Assembly: GCF_018687715.1 (NCBI RefSeq)
Contig: NC_056760.1
Span: forward strand, 12,450,001-12,514,000
Source of the DNA: Carya illinoinensis
Lineage: Eukaryota > Streptophyta > Magnoliopsida > Fagales > Juglandaceae
DNA length: 64,000 nucleotides
Reading direction: 5' to 3'
Numbering within the stretch: position 1 is the first letter of the stretch; the number at the start of each line of letters is the position of its first letter. The notes under the pieces were generated by a model that was given only the letters and a program-made list of their open reading frames with translations, was not told the origin of the DNA and searched no databases. Shown piece by piece: positions 11,299 to 23,465 of the stretch. Both the position numbers and the translations under genes were made by a program.

Positions 11299-13290
11299 CA
11301 GTTTTATTATTTATTGTTATCATAATTAAGCATTATTGGTGCTGATGATAAGATCAGCCATGAACCATATATACTCGAGATCATCATGACACCATGCCAG
11401 GAATGCATGCAGGTGACTGAGATCTGATCTGGGGTCCATGCATTCCGTGAAGAATGCTGTCCCTGTTTGATTCCTTTAGTTTTCCACATCTTTTGTAGCA
11501 GTGACGATGGAATATGTTCTTGTTTGATCACTTTTTTCTTCCTTTAATATTTTGGGAATCCCACCAAAAACCTGCATCTATACCAACAAAAAAGAAAAAA
11601 AAAATGGAATTGATGGACCTTGAAATCTTATTAATATCTCGTAGCCTTTAATTTGTTTGCAGAATTATATATTTAACCAAATTTAGAGATAAAATTAACT
11701 CAAATCGATCCATAATATATGAATAATCGTCTTTATCGCAAAATAATTAAGGGGCATCTTTTAGAAAGGAGAGGATGCAATATTTATTAGGATGTAGGGT
11801 TACAATGTGTGGAGATGGGGAAAGAGGATAATCAAACCAAAAATAAGACAAATAGATAGAGTTTATGAATGTGTTTGAGATGGAGAAAAAGGCTACAAAT
11901 CGCCATCCTATAACAAAATAAAAGAAGTGAGTGAGCCCTACTTGCAGGGACCATGCATGACATAATCATCTAGAGAACTCTTAAATGTCTAAATCTGGCG
12001 TACGTGCGTACTAGGACGTCCTTATTTGGATAGGGAAGCCGACATGCATGCATGCCGGGCCATTACTCTCCTGAGTTCTGCACATATATAATGTAGATCT
12101 GATTTTATCACTTGTCGCACGTAGGGGCCGGTTGATGTTGGCAACCCATTGTCTAAACTTGTACAATAATTCCCTTTGCATAGCATGCAATAGACGCGAT
12201 TTCTGCATCTAATTCTCACCATGGAATTCGACAGCAACTAGCTAGCTAGCTAGCTAGCATGCCAGCCTGCATCTTTTTTTCTTACAGATGGTTCTTAATT
12301 GGGCCAGAACATTTGGAGTTCAATAATCGAGCCCATGTCAACTTTTGCAAGAGATGTGGAAAGCATCTCTGAATAAGTACGATAGAAATGCTTTAGATGG
12401 TTAGCTTGAAATGGTATTTATTTTATAATAAAAATAATTTTATAATTTAATATATATATATTATATGCACATTAAATTAAGTTAATTTATAAATTTATTT
12501 TTATGAAATATTCTCTTTATTACTAAAGTATTTCTAAGCTAATTTTTGAAAAATTACAAAGAACAAGCATTGCATATGAATAATTATGAACCAGAGATTT
12601 TGCTATGAAATTTGATTCAGTTGAACTCTCATGTGCAGATGTTTGTATGATCAGAAGCCGTCTTCTTTGATAAAATAGAAAGTTGCAATAAAGATAATAT
12701 AATAATGCCCAGCCTAGTAAGCCCGCTGAGAGGGACATAATTCAAGCAACGAAGTAAATTGCATTATTTAGGCAAAGACCAAAAGGACGGCTAATTCAGC
12801 ACGTAAGATGATGATCCAGATCACATGCATGACAGTATTTGTCTCCTTATCTTAGCAATAACAACAACAACAATAGGAATAATGGCAAACTAGAGCCGTG
12901 CCCCTTCAAGATTTCTTAAGGCTCCCTAAATGTTCCTCCATCATTTCTTTTGTTTGTTTGTTTTTTGTATTTTTCTGGGAGAATAGAAGAAGCTAGTACT
13001 CCATGCATTACAAGGGGAAGTAGGGACGGGCCGGTCACAAACCAGTATGGTTTGAGGTTCCATATCATGTATCGAGATGGAATGACATGGAGTTTGAGAT
13101 ACAAGAATACTTTCAAATAGTATTAAATACTCAATAAATATCAATAAATAATATGCATACGAGTTGCAGGACAATATTCTATATATGTGGATGATATCCT
13201 CTAGATAAGAAGCAGTGACACAATAGTATTGGCATGTTGGATAATTTGTGAAGCTAAAAGGCACACAATTCCTTAAATATGTCTTTACAC
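10946..13290. other. Intergenic sequence with microsatellites
   Basis: No gene is supported. It holds a compound (GC)n(AC)n(AT)n microsatellite at 11,244-11,295 and a TAGC tetranucleotide repeat at 12,238-12,258. Short frames such as 12,941-13,264 on the minus strand carry no recognisable domain. Confidence 0.5.
11244..11295. repeat. Compound (GC)n(AC)n(AT)n microsatellite
   Basis: Alternating purine-pyrimidine throughout, GC then AC then AT, a sequence type prone to Z-DNA and cruciform structure. Confidence 0.9.
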
Positions 13291-13293
13291 TTA

Positions 13294-14324
13294 GGACGTC
13301 TAGTTTGAATAGATAGATACTTATATCTCATCATATCTCATCTTAATATTTAAATATCACAAACATGAATATTTTTCAATCTCAAATGATCAAATTTTTT
13401 ATTTAATCATTATCTAATTATTACAATTTTTCTAAATTTTCAAACAAAACATAAAAAATAATTCAACTTTTTCAAATCTTATAGTAAAAATTATATGAAA
13501 AAATTATATTTTAACTATTAATGAAATGTTTAGCACACCGAGCTCCAAACTTGATCAGCAGCAACTCAAAGAAAGTGGGGGGCTCGATGATGAAACATCT
13601 TCGATACCTAAATTAGTCCACTATTCTTTAGAGAGAGTTTTTGTATGTATGAGAGCATGGAGAGTAATTCTAATCTAGTACTTGGCTTTTATATTGTCTG
13701 CTGAGGGGTCCCCTATACCTCGCATCAGCCATCAAGGGCGTCTGTCTTTTGTGTGGGGCCTCCGTGTCATTGTCGTCGTTGTGGCATGGCTTTCCCGGGT
13801 CACATCCTTGTGGCAGGCTAGTGAGTGCAGCCACCTTCCGCACACTATGTCAGGGACATGAGATAATGTTGCACAAACTATCAAGGACAGGGCACGTCAC
13901 CATAATCCCAGTCCACATTTTGTATTAGTACGTAAGGGCAATGTGGCCTTATCATTACGTGAGTGTGCAGGGCGATGTTAGAAATATTGAAATCCCATCA
14001 CCCCATATTTGCTTCTTTGTCACTTGGGCCCTGGGCCTCTTTCTCCTTTCTCTGACTCGTGGGCCGACTACACCTTGGTCACTAGGTTCCTCTGGATAGG
14101 CTAGGCCGAGCCCGGTATGGGTCGTAAACATTCATTTCACTAATAATATTTTAATTTTATAATATTTTTATTCAACTTTTTCTCTCTTATTTCTCAAAAC
14201 CCCCATAAAACATTTTAACTCAAACCATTTATAGCTAACTCATCTCATCTCAACTAAAATATCTCATTACTATCTACAAACTATTTCAACTCATTTCATC
14301 TCAACTCACTATCTAAACTAGACC
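13294..14324. mobile_element. Harbinger-like MITE, split by a nested insertion
   Basis: The left end GGACGTCTAGTTTGAATAG and the right end, read inverted, GGTCTAGTTTAGATAG match imperfectly. Both are bordered by TTA (13,291-13,293 and 14,325-14,327), the target typical of PIF/Harbinger elements. The element has ATCTCATCTCA-type subterminal motifs. It is cut by a 604-bp insertion at 13,527-14,130. AT-rich relatives in the opposite orientation seem to lie at about 49,490-49,680, 56,330-56,520 and 59,570-59,755. Confidence 0.65.
13527..14130. mobile_element. LTR-like insertion (possible solo LTR) nested in a MITE
   Basis: This GC-richer block starts TGTTTAGCACACC and ends GGGTCGTAAACA, so its termini are TGTTTA...TAAACA as in an LTR. 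It contains an LTR-like transcript-leader segment (GATACCTAAATTAGT, then GAGAGAGTTTTTGTATG and TTTATATTGTCTGC). A clean 5-bp target duplication is not visible, so a fragment or another element type remains possible. Confidence 0.45.
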
Positions 14325-16366
14325 TTAAATGCACTGTTCGAATGCTGACAGACGAGGGAGATTCCAAATTTTCATTTTTATTTTGATTCTTTGCAACCCA
14401 AATAAGCTCCAATCTATTTGTCTCTTAGATTCAAACAAAGTACTTGTAGGCAGCAGCCCTTTTTCTGCTTCTGTCATTATAACTAATCTTACCAAGAAAG
14501 TAAATAAATAACAATAATAATAACAATTCTAATTTTTTTTTCTTAAAATAATTGTCATACTCCTTGGCATTTCTATCTAACGGCACGTCTTGGGGCCAAA
14601 CACATATTTCCAGAGGAAAATTATGTATTGAGTTGTTATGATCTTGGGATGTAAAAGTTGGGTCACCTAGCTAGGGTGCATGCATCCATGATTCATTAGG
14701 TATTCATTGGAATCACGTTGATTTATGTTTGATAACAAACTATGAGCTGGTAATAATTGCATTTTGCGTTAGTTGAAGTTTGTTTTTTTCTTCTTCTTCT
14801 TTTTAACCAACTTGGCATTAGAATTCCAGTTAGAAAGTACAAGAAAAGGGATTGAGGATTCCAAAAAAAGCCTCATTCCAATCAAAGTACTCCATACATA
14901 TTAATCAGACCCATTGCAATTTATAAACAATTGACAAGTGAAAGGTGTAGTCAATGCTATTGTGGCCCATTCAATAATAGAGAAGCACACATCCTTCTTC
15001 GCACAAGTGGGTATTAGTATATATGGTTCATCATGCGCTGCCAATAGTGGGATAAGGATGATTATTAGATCTAAAATGTTTGAGGTTGAAGATGTAAAAA
15101 GGCTATGTTGTGCGATACTGATAGAGATGTGAAACCCTCCGCCCACTTCGACTCTATCCGACCTCTACTCCGATTCTAATTCCAATGCAATAGGAGTATT
15201 CAGAATTCGGAGTCGGAGTGGCTCAGAGAATGAATGATGGAGTTGGAGTCAGAGTTTGAAACTTTACAAAACTTTGAACTCTGACTTTTTTTAAAAGAAA
15301 GTCCAGATGTAAAACGATACATCTAGAATTTTTTTTTTTTTTTAAATAACTAAACGACATCGTTCCATTTCATGTGGAATGATGTCATTTTGCTTCACAT
15401 GGGGGTCCAAAATGTAGGATCCCCCTCTTCCTTCTTCCCCTCACTCTCTTTCCCTCCAATCTCTATTCTCTCTATGTTGCTTTGTTCCCCGTATGATGTT
15501 CTACGTCGTTTTCTATTGTCACGAGCCCAGGCCCACCGTAGAATACTTCCCTTGAGCGGAGTTGAGCCTTTGCAACGCTGTAAGTTAATAACCAAGCCCT
15601 AAATTTAACTTTTGCAATTGTTATTTGTTGTTGAGTTGCTTGTAATTGTTGGGTTGCTTGTAATTGTAAAATGGGATGGATTACGATGGAGTTGAACATA
15701 ATAGGTTTGGAAAGATGAATGGAGGGAAGATGTTTGTGAAAATGTCAAAATGAAACTATGAACATTGAAATGTATTGATATTAGCCAATTTTTAAAAGAA
15801 AACTTTACACAGTATATAGTATACGTTGTATGTATTTGTATGATGCCCAACATTTGATTAACCAACATAAGTTATAACAGACTAACTTTACGAAAATCCA
15901 TTGGACTTAAAAGCATTCTTCTAGTCATGGACTCATTATATATACATAAACTAGCTTACATGTGATGAAACCAAAGCCACAAAAATCAAGTTCTCACATT
16001 GAGGGAAATCAAAGCCACTAAAATTCAGTCACATTATGTACAGGGGTGGGGGAAAAACATATATGAACTACAAACTAAGAAAGCACAAGAGAGCAAGCTT
16101 AGAAGCCTAGCAAGTGGCAGACAAAAAAAATATTAAGTGCTAAAATCCAAAAATAAGTTGAGAATAATTCAATAACAAATCGTTTACTATAGATGCCATA
16201 GACAGAGAGTTAGACAAAAAAACCACCTAAGAACCAAGAGATGAGGACACACCACCACCACACACACACAAAAAATAAAGCAACTCAAGTATCAAATCTA
16301 CATCATGTTATAGAGCACAAATTGGCCATAAGAGAACAAACAGATTAATAGTCATTCTCTAACTTA

Positions 16367-16957
16367 GAGCACTAGTAGTGGGATCAGAAAAGTTAAAATC
16401 TGGCCAAAGTTTAGCTAAGGTGCACAATAAGTGATTGTAATAGATTCAACAAATGAACAGTGATTATAGCCCAAGGCTATTTCATTGACCAAATTTAGGG
16501 CTCGCTAAATATTATTTTAGAATAAAATAATTTATTTTTTCACTATTTTAATGTCAACACAAGAATAAAAATGCTAATTTTAATACTGTGTGAAAGTTGC
16601 AACCTTGGAGGTAGTGCGTGCCGACTAATTCTAATACTTTGTGTTCAAATATGTTGTGTAAATTGTGATTTGGAAATAGTTCAAAAATTTTTGTGGTTTA
16701 AAAAAAACGTTGATTTGGAAAAAAATTGAAAAAAGTTAGAAAATTAATGTGTATTTTTATAATAATGAATAAGTATTTAAATTATAATTAAAATTAAAAT
16801 AAATAAAAAGATCAAAATCAATATTTTAATAGAATAGTGATAGATTTGTTGAGTCTATTATTTAGTATTGTAAAAAGTGCATATTAGTTAAAATTTGTAA
16901 AAGTAAATTTTCTAGTCAAATTTTGGTTAAAATTTATTGAGGTCACTACTAATGTTC
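16367..16957. mobile_element. Harbinger/Tourist-type MITE, 591 bp
   Basis: The left end is GAGCACTAGTAGTG and the right end read inverted is GAACATTAGTAGTG. Both are bordered by TTA (16,364-16,366 and 16,958-16,960), the expected 3-bp target duplication of PIF/Harbinger elements. Similarity of the ends continues inward (AAGTTAAAATCTGGCCAAA against AAATTTTAACCAAAATTTG). No coding capacity. Confidence 0.85.
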
Positions 16958-16960
16958 TTA

Positions 16961-18290
16961 GAGAACTATCATCATTATACATGACAACTACATTTAGAAA
17001 TGATCAAGTGAAAACCTAAGCCATTAGAGAGTCATTGTGTGGCTTATTAATTGGCGGAGAAGAATCATCTTGTTTAATTTGCTTCAAAACAATCTACAAA
17101 GAAAAAATAATTACACAAACCTTAAATTGCACGATATACATTGAGAATGTTTAAGAATTCAACACAATCAACATCTTCTATAAAGAGAAAGGAAGTGTGT
17201 TGAAAAGTAGACACTATTTTTTTATAGGGAGAAAGTAGACACTATTTGAGTAGGAAAAATAGCATAAAAACATAATACTGAATCTATCAATGATAAATTG
17301 TCTCTAGTGCCTATAGAAACCACAAGCTAGGCTCTGGACTATCTCAACATTCATACAAAAACTAGGAAAACTATGGGATTTTATGAGGTCTAACATTCAT
17401 ATAAAAACCATTAATGTCAACCACGAACATATTATTGTGGCTAGAACTTTGCCCACTTCCAAATTCTAAATTTCAATAATTTTTCTCATTAGCTTCACTG
17501 AATTTAAAAATAATCCTCTTATGATATTGGGAGACATCATTAGTGGTCCTAGAAGTAAATAATCCTTAATAAAGCAAGCAGTTGGTTGGTTGAGTTAGAC
17601 CTCTGATTCGTTTGTCTAGAGGCTAGCCAATTGAATATAATCAATTTTTTATCATGAAGACCCTTAATCACTTAATTCAGGTTCTAAGCATGCATACTCT
17701 CGATTGTAGTTAAACCTAAGAACGAAAGAATCAGTTTTCCTATCAGAAAAATTGTTGCTTCTTTGGATATATATTATATATTTATATTTATATATGCATG
17801 ATGATAGAATGGTTGTGAGCACCCCTCATTGTCAAACTACCCAATGTGCCCATCCTACTTGGTGAGGTTCCAAACTTCCATATCATATACAAATAAAAAA
17901 AATATTAAAAAAAAGCTATGCAACTCCGGAGTCCCAAACCCAACTGAGCACCTGCACTAGCACAACCCATACTTTCAAGTTCATTCCACGATTCTCATGC
18001 CCTTGGACCTTCACCTTCAATATTTCTCCCTTAAAAAAAGTTTGAAAAAAAAAATTCCAGTGTGTTACAAAATTCAAAACTGGAAAAAATCATGTGCCCG
18101 TGCATGAGAAATATTAATACAGTTCCATAGTTTCTTTTTATATATCATCTTGCATGGTTTATTGTTTTCATTGTTTTGGTTATTTAATTTCTAAATATAT
18201 ACCAATAATAGTTCAGCATTACATCATTATATATGTTTGTTTTTTCTTTTCTAATTTGTTTGCTTCTGAAATATTTTTCCAGCACAATTG
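16961..18290. other. Non-coding stretch 5' of the hAT transposase
   Basis: No gene is supported. It may be the leader of the hAT element or inserted sequence. Only low-complexity AT tracts and short frames are seen. Confidence 0.45.
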
Positions 18291-18299
18291 ATTGTGATA

Positions 18300-20470
18300 T
18301 GGAAGCTATATCTAGTGAAGACGATCATCCACAAGGGGATGCGACAGATGCCAGAGTTCCTACACCCATGGGTACTTCCACCTCTAGAGTCACGTCTAGT
18401 GTAGCTACTTCCAGTGCAAGTAGTTGACTCCCAATAGATAAAGAAGATGAATATATGTTGAATGAGGATGAGAAAATGCCCATTGAGCACGGTCGACCGG
18501 CCACCACGATCTCCTAAAAAAAGGTCGTACACATGGAAAAATTTCACCAAAATTCCTAGTGATCATGTGAACCTGCAAGCAAGATGTCACCACTGTAGAC
18601 AACTTTGTGGTTGCCATTCGAAGAAGCAAGGCACCAGTATATTAATAACACATCTGAATGGTTGTCAGCAGTATAAGATTGCCAAAGAATTGGCGACCAC
18701 TAATCAGACCAAGATCAGTTATGAGACTTCTGCGGCCACTGATGGTATGCATATTAGAAAGTTGTCAATCCCTTAATACGGTGAGAAGATATTGCGGGAA
18801 TTGGTTGCAGAGATTATTATTTGTGATAAGATCCCTTTTTACTACAGTTGACAAAAAAGGCTTCCGTAAGTTTATGCACACTATTGAACCACGTTTTCCT
18901 ATGCCTTCCCGATATATGATGATGCGAGATTGTTTAAAAAGGCATGTGAATGAGAAGACGGAAATGAAAGAGATGTTTATTACCACTGGCTAGAGAGTAT
19001 CATTTACGACTGATACATAGATATCTACATAGAATGTCAGTTACATGTGTATCACAGCCCACTTTGTAGACATTGAGTAGACCATATAGTAGCGGATTAT
19101 TTGATTTAAAGAAATTGTTGATCATAAGGGTTCGTTCATTATTATGGCAATGGATGACTGTATGAAGGATTGGAGAATTAAAAAAGTCCTTTGTATAACA
19201 GTTGACAATGCCAGTGCCAATGACACTGCAATTGAGTGGTTCAAATGAAATACAAAGACAAAAGATGATATCATTCATGGGCACGAATTTATTCATGTTT
19301 GATGTTGTACTTATATCATCAACCTTATTTGCTAAGGGGTTAAAAGAGGTTGATAATTCTATTACCAAAGTCTGAAACCTTGTGAGATATGTGAGGGCTT
19401 CCCCTCAAAGACTTGGCAAGTTTAAGGTGATAGCCAAACATCTTCAAATCACATATTTTAATATGTTGTGCTTAGACGTTCTGACTCGATGGAACTTGAC
19501 ATATGTTGGATGTGACGCAGAAGTATCACAAAATGTTTGAGCAGATGGAAGTCAAGGATGGGAGCTTGAGGTATACTTTGCTGGAGTTAGTAGGGGAAGA
19601 AGGGGGTTTGGTGCGTTAGACATAGTTGATTAGGCCAATTTGAAGTATTTTGTTCATTTTTTGACGTTGTTTTATGATATAATTATGCAGATATCTCAAA
19701 TATACTATTGCGAACTTGTACTTCAACGAGCTCTTGAGGCTTCATGACCACTTGCAATAGAGTTGTGCTGACACTGTGTGATTGTTATTTGCTATGACTA
19801 TGAGGATGAAATCCAAATATGATTGAGAAGATAAATAGGTTATTATTTGTGGTTACAATCCTTGACTCCCGGTATAAGTTGAAAATTATAGAATTTTGGA
19901 TTAAGAAAGTCCTCGGGAAGAGAAAGCTGAATAGTTTATTAGAGAACTAAGAAATGATATTGATGACTTATATAGCCACTAAAACAATAGTTGCCAGCCT
20001 TCAGCCGTAAGTGGTAGCAGTAGCTCCTCATACTCGACCAACTCGACATCTTCCTTAGATGACAGACATGCAGATATTTCATCACCACTGGTGCAACTGT
20101 ATCATCAAATCTGTGCATTGAGGAATATTATGCAATGTAGGTCTAAGATTGAGCATTATTTGATGGAAGATATCAAGGCACCTAGTGATGCATTTCATTT
20201 ATTAAATTGGTAAAAGTTTAATTCCACCAAGTTTCCTATTCTTTCTCAAATAGTTCGAGATGTATTAGACATTTTTATCATTACAGTTGTCGTTGAGTCA
20301 GCGTTTAGCACCGAAGGTCGCACGTTGGATGCTTATTGGAGTCTATTGGCATCGACAACTATGGAAGCTCTCGTTTGCACACAGAACTGGTTAAATGAAA
20401 TGCCTATTGAATTAGATACCATTGATCCCGAGAGATATAGACTTGGATCTGGTAACTTTATATGCTTTTA
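18300..20470 (+). pseudogene. hAT transposase pseudogene (BED zinc finger plus hAT dimerisation domain)
   Basis: Domain order on the plus strand fits a plant hAT (RICESLEEPER/DAYSLEEPER-like) transposase. A BED zinc finger at about 18,500-18,680 shows SYTWKNFTKIP, CHHCRQLCGC and THLNGC. A central part follows (FRKFMHTIEPRFPMPSRY; later VDNASANDTAIEWF near 19,205). A C-terminal dimerisation region near 20,215-20,440 reads SAFSTEGRTLD and EALVCTQNWL. The frame is broken by many stops and shifts, so no transposase can be made. Intact relatives cut and paste hAT elements; some were domesticated as DNA-binding regulators, but nothing suggests that here. Confidence 0.85.
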
Positions 20471-20734
20471 AATGATAATTTAAATATTTTTAATGTTTTA
20501 ATTATTTAACTTCTAATTTTTATATTTGTGTAGACCTAGTTGTGAACCTAATATAATTGCAGATGAGTGATGAATGAGAGTCTTACATGGATGGAGAGTT
20601 GTGTTCATGTGTTATAGTGATGTTATTCAAGTACTATATTAGTATATTTAAATCATTTAAAATATTGTTAACTATTTCATAATTCATTCTATATTTTTTT
20701 AATCTATTAAGATAAAAGCAAAAGTGGGCCCATG

Positions 20735-20843
20735 AATTCGAAGGTGGGCCTTGGCCCAATTACACCCCGATCGGAGTCGTAGTTAGAGTGTAAGTTTTGG
20801 GCTCCGACGACGCCTAGGCACATGTGACATATATATATATATA
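20735..20843. repeat. Left part of a duplicated block (copy at 58,785-58,905)
   Basis: A stretch including GGCCCAATTACACCCCGATC and GGGCTCCGACGACGCC and ending GGCACATGTGACATATATAT matches 58,785-58,905 closely. There the match runs on without a break into the segment that here resumes only at about 48,833. This is the left shoulder of the site that received the 28-kb nested insertion. Confidence 0.75.
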
Positions 20844-21962
20844 TCTATACTTATATACAAAGTGCGAATCCACTATCTACACTATTTTCGTCTAACTTTT
20901 TCATTTCTCATTTTACCCTTAGTTATATTCTTAAATTACGTCTTCAGTGTTTTTATTCTTCTTTTGCTAATTATTAATTTTGTCTTTTTGCGAAATTGTC
21001 ATTCCATCATTTTACATTTCTGAACTGTAGATCTCTTTCCACTTTTATCCTGATTTTGCATCCAAATTCGATCACTTTTATATGCATATGCATGAGAGAA
21101 AATCATACCCAAATACAATTTGTAACTTGTTGAAATTTTCACAACTTGAGTGAAAAAAAAAAATCATACGCATATATACAAACCAAACTAAATTAAAAAA
21201 CAGTTCGTAATACATGTGTAATTCCCACCAAATACGAACATTAGCCCAGCCGTGCTTGGAACACTAAAACCCATCTCCATCAAATAACTAGATTTAAGGA
21301 ATCTTTCCAGACCTACAAAGACACCAACCAAAAACACTCAAATCCATCATGATACCCACCACGCACAAATCTTCCGAAAATTTTGAAAAAAAAAATCTAA
21401 CCTTTGAGAAGCATGACAGTGGTGGGGTGGTTCAGGCCGTGAGAGAGGGGGCACACGAGGGAGAGAGAAAAGTTGGCGTTGGCAGAGGAAGGAGGGTATG
21501 GCTGAGGGATGGAGGTCTGGTGTGCACGTGGGTGACGACAAGCAGTCGTCGATGGCAGATATGAGGGAGGAAAGAGAGAAAAGAGATGTAAAGAGAGAGG
21601 TCATCCGTGCAAGGGAAGAGAAAGGGGCTATGGGCCTCGGGCTTGGGGAGGAGGAAGGGCTTGGTGGTGGGAGAGATGAGTGAACAGAGAGGGAGAGATT
21701 GGCGTGAAGGAGAACTGCTCACCGACGGAAATAAATGCGATGAAGGCTCGGCCTGGGGATGGCGCAACTGAACGGGGAAGAAGTACTAAGGAAGAAACGT
21801 CGAGTGGCCTCCGTCGAGGTCAGTGACTTGTTGGATAAGTTTGGCTCACGGTGGAGTGTCTCGACAGCAAGGGGTGTGGAGGAGAGCAACGAGATCGTGG
21901 CTGCCGCGAGGCTGTGATTGGCGGATTACGGTGGGCTTGCTGGCGGCGGCAGATCAAGGAAG

Positions 21963-22037
<75 letters not shown>

Positions 22038-23077
22038 TATATATATATATATATATAAAAGATGATACATCAGCTAGGGTTTGGCGGGAGATAGGGCGAA
22101 ATGGGGAAAAAAAATCACTAATGGGCCTTCTTTTTTTCCAAATAAGAAAAAACAAATATTGTTATGTGTTTGTTTAGTTAGATATTAGCACGAAGTTTAT
22201 TTAAAATTTTTTCACTTAATATATAAATTTTAAATACAATTTTATTAAGAATTTAAAATATACAAAGATAAAATTTGAAATGTTGTAAAATTTTCTTTGT
22301 TTTAATTTATTCATTAATAATTATTACAAATTTAATAATAATATTTATAAAAAATTTAATAACTATTGCAAATTTGTTTGATTAAATATGCTGAAGTACA
22401 ATAGTAAATTCAAATTTGTTATCGGGCAGTGAATTAATTCTTTTTTGCATCATAGGTTTTTTTCCAGCTAACTTAATGTCATAAGTCTCCTGCACTTTAT
22501 CAATCACTCTTTTATTGAGATCAAAGAAACTAATCAATCATATTTATTGAGATTAAAGAAACTAATTAATAATTTTTTTTATAAATACTTAATTTATTTA
22601 TATCATTTCTTATTATTATTAAAAAAATAATTCTTATGTAATTTTTTTAACATATTTGTCACTTTTGCTTTTGCTTTACTGTTCATCAATCTGGTTGTTA
22701 TCCATTTCTCGTATTCGCACTGTTCTTCTATTTCTCTTCTACTTCTTGATATGTTCTTTCTCTATCTTATTTGAAAAAAATATTATTTAATTTTTTTATA
22801 TTCATATAAATGCACTTGTAATTAAGATTAATTGTTGATATTATATTTTTGTTGTGTGAATATTTGTTTTTCTCATTATATTAATTTCTTCTTATACATT
22901 TGTTTTATTCTAAAATTTACTATCTTATTTAATTCTCCAATATTTGCATTTGTATATATAATACATATTCATATTATATTTTTTTTTGTATATAATAAAA
23001 ATATAAAAAACAATACATATATATATTGATATTATGTCCCCACTAGGCAAACGTCCAAAGGACGTTTCTTCTACTAA
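20844..23077 (+). mobile_element. Non-autonomous Helitron, 2.2 kb
   Basis: It starts with TCTATACTTATATACAAAG directly after an A and ends in CTAA directly before a T, the A|TC...CTRR|T rule of Helitrons. A perfect 8-bp stem AAACGTCC/GGACGTTT with a 3-base loop (23,049-23,067) lies 6 bases before the CTAA. The same 5' end type recurs at 59,940. The interior has a GA-rich block and a (GA)n(TA)n microsatellite; overlapping Arg/Glu- or Ser/Leu-rich frames there are low-complexity artefacts. No Rep or helicase, so it would depend on an autonomous partner such as the one at 25.9-43.7 kb. Confidence 0.8.
21967..22058. repeat. (GA)n(TA)n microsatellite
   Basis: About 34 GA units followed by about 11 TA units, inside the small Helitron. 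It generates artefact Arg-Glu and Leu-Ser frames on both strands. Confidence 0.95.
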
Positions 23078-23089
23078 TATATGGAAAAC

Positions 23090-23332
23090 ACTAAGGCCAC
23101 CGTTGGTGGCTCTCGCTGGGGGCCACTGCTGGCCTAAATTTATTTATTTTTTTAATTTTTTTCTTTTTCTTAATGATTAAGAAATGTTTTTTAATATTAT
23201 TATAATTTTTTTATATTTTTTAAAAATGTTTAAAAGTATTAAAAAATAATTAAAAAAATAAAAAACTATTTTTACCTAACGGTGACTCCCGACGGGAGTC
23301 ACCAACGGTGCCTGTAGCACCATCCACTAGTG
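23090..23332. mobile_element. MITE with GC-rich terminal inverted repeats
   Basis: The left end GGCCACCGTTGGTGGCTCTC is matched, inverted, by the right end (GGCACCGTTGGTGACTCCCG when read on minus). The two flank an AT-rich core with CTTAATGATTAAG. A related element lies at about 53,395-53,590. It sits directly behind the 3' end of the small Helitron. Confidence 0.65.
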
Positions 23333-23465
23333 TATATATATACACACAAATAGTATCACTTATTTGAAAGGCCTCAAGATGCAATTATGTATATACTAAA
23401 GGGTCATGTCCCACTTTGGGGGCAACTTTAGCTGTGTTTCGGCTTGGTCCCTAGTGTGTATATAT

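Larger units (their letters stand above)
15120..20830 (+). mobile_element. Decayed hAT-type DNA transposon, boundaries uncertain
   Basis: The transposase wreck (18,300-20,470) is bordered on the left by GGAGTCGGAGT-like motifs at about 15,170-15,240 and on the right by GATCGGAGTCG motifs at about 20,770. Such subterminal motifs are common in plant hAT elements. The left end near 15,120 and right end near 20,830 are estimates. A Harbinger-type MITE (16,367-16,957) sits inside. No 8-bp target duplication was confirmed. Confidence 0.4.

Noticed and set aside
21347..22177. Several frames on both strands with Arg/Glu or Ser/Leu repeats
   Set aside because: They lie on the GA-rich interior and (GA)n repeat of a small Helitron and have no domain.
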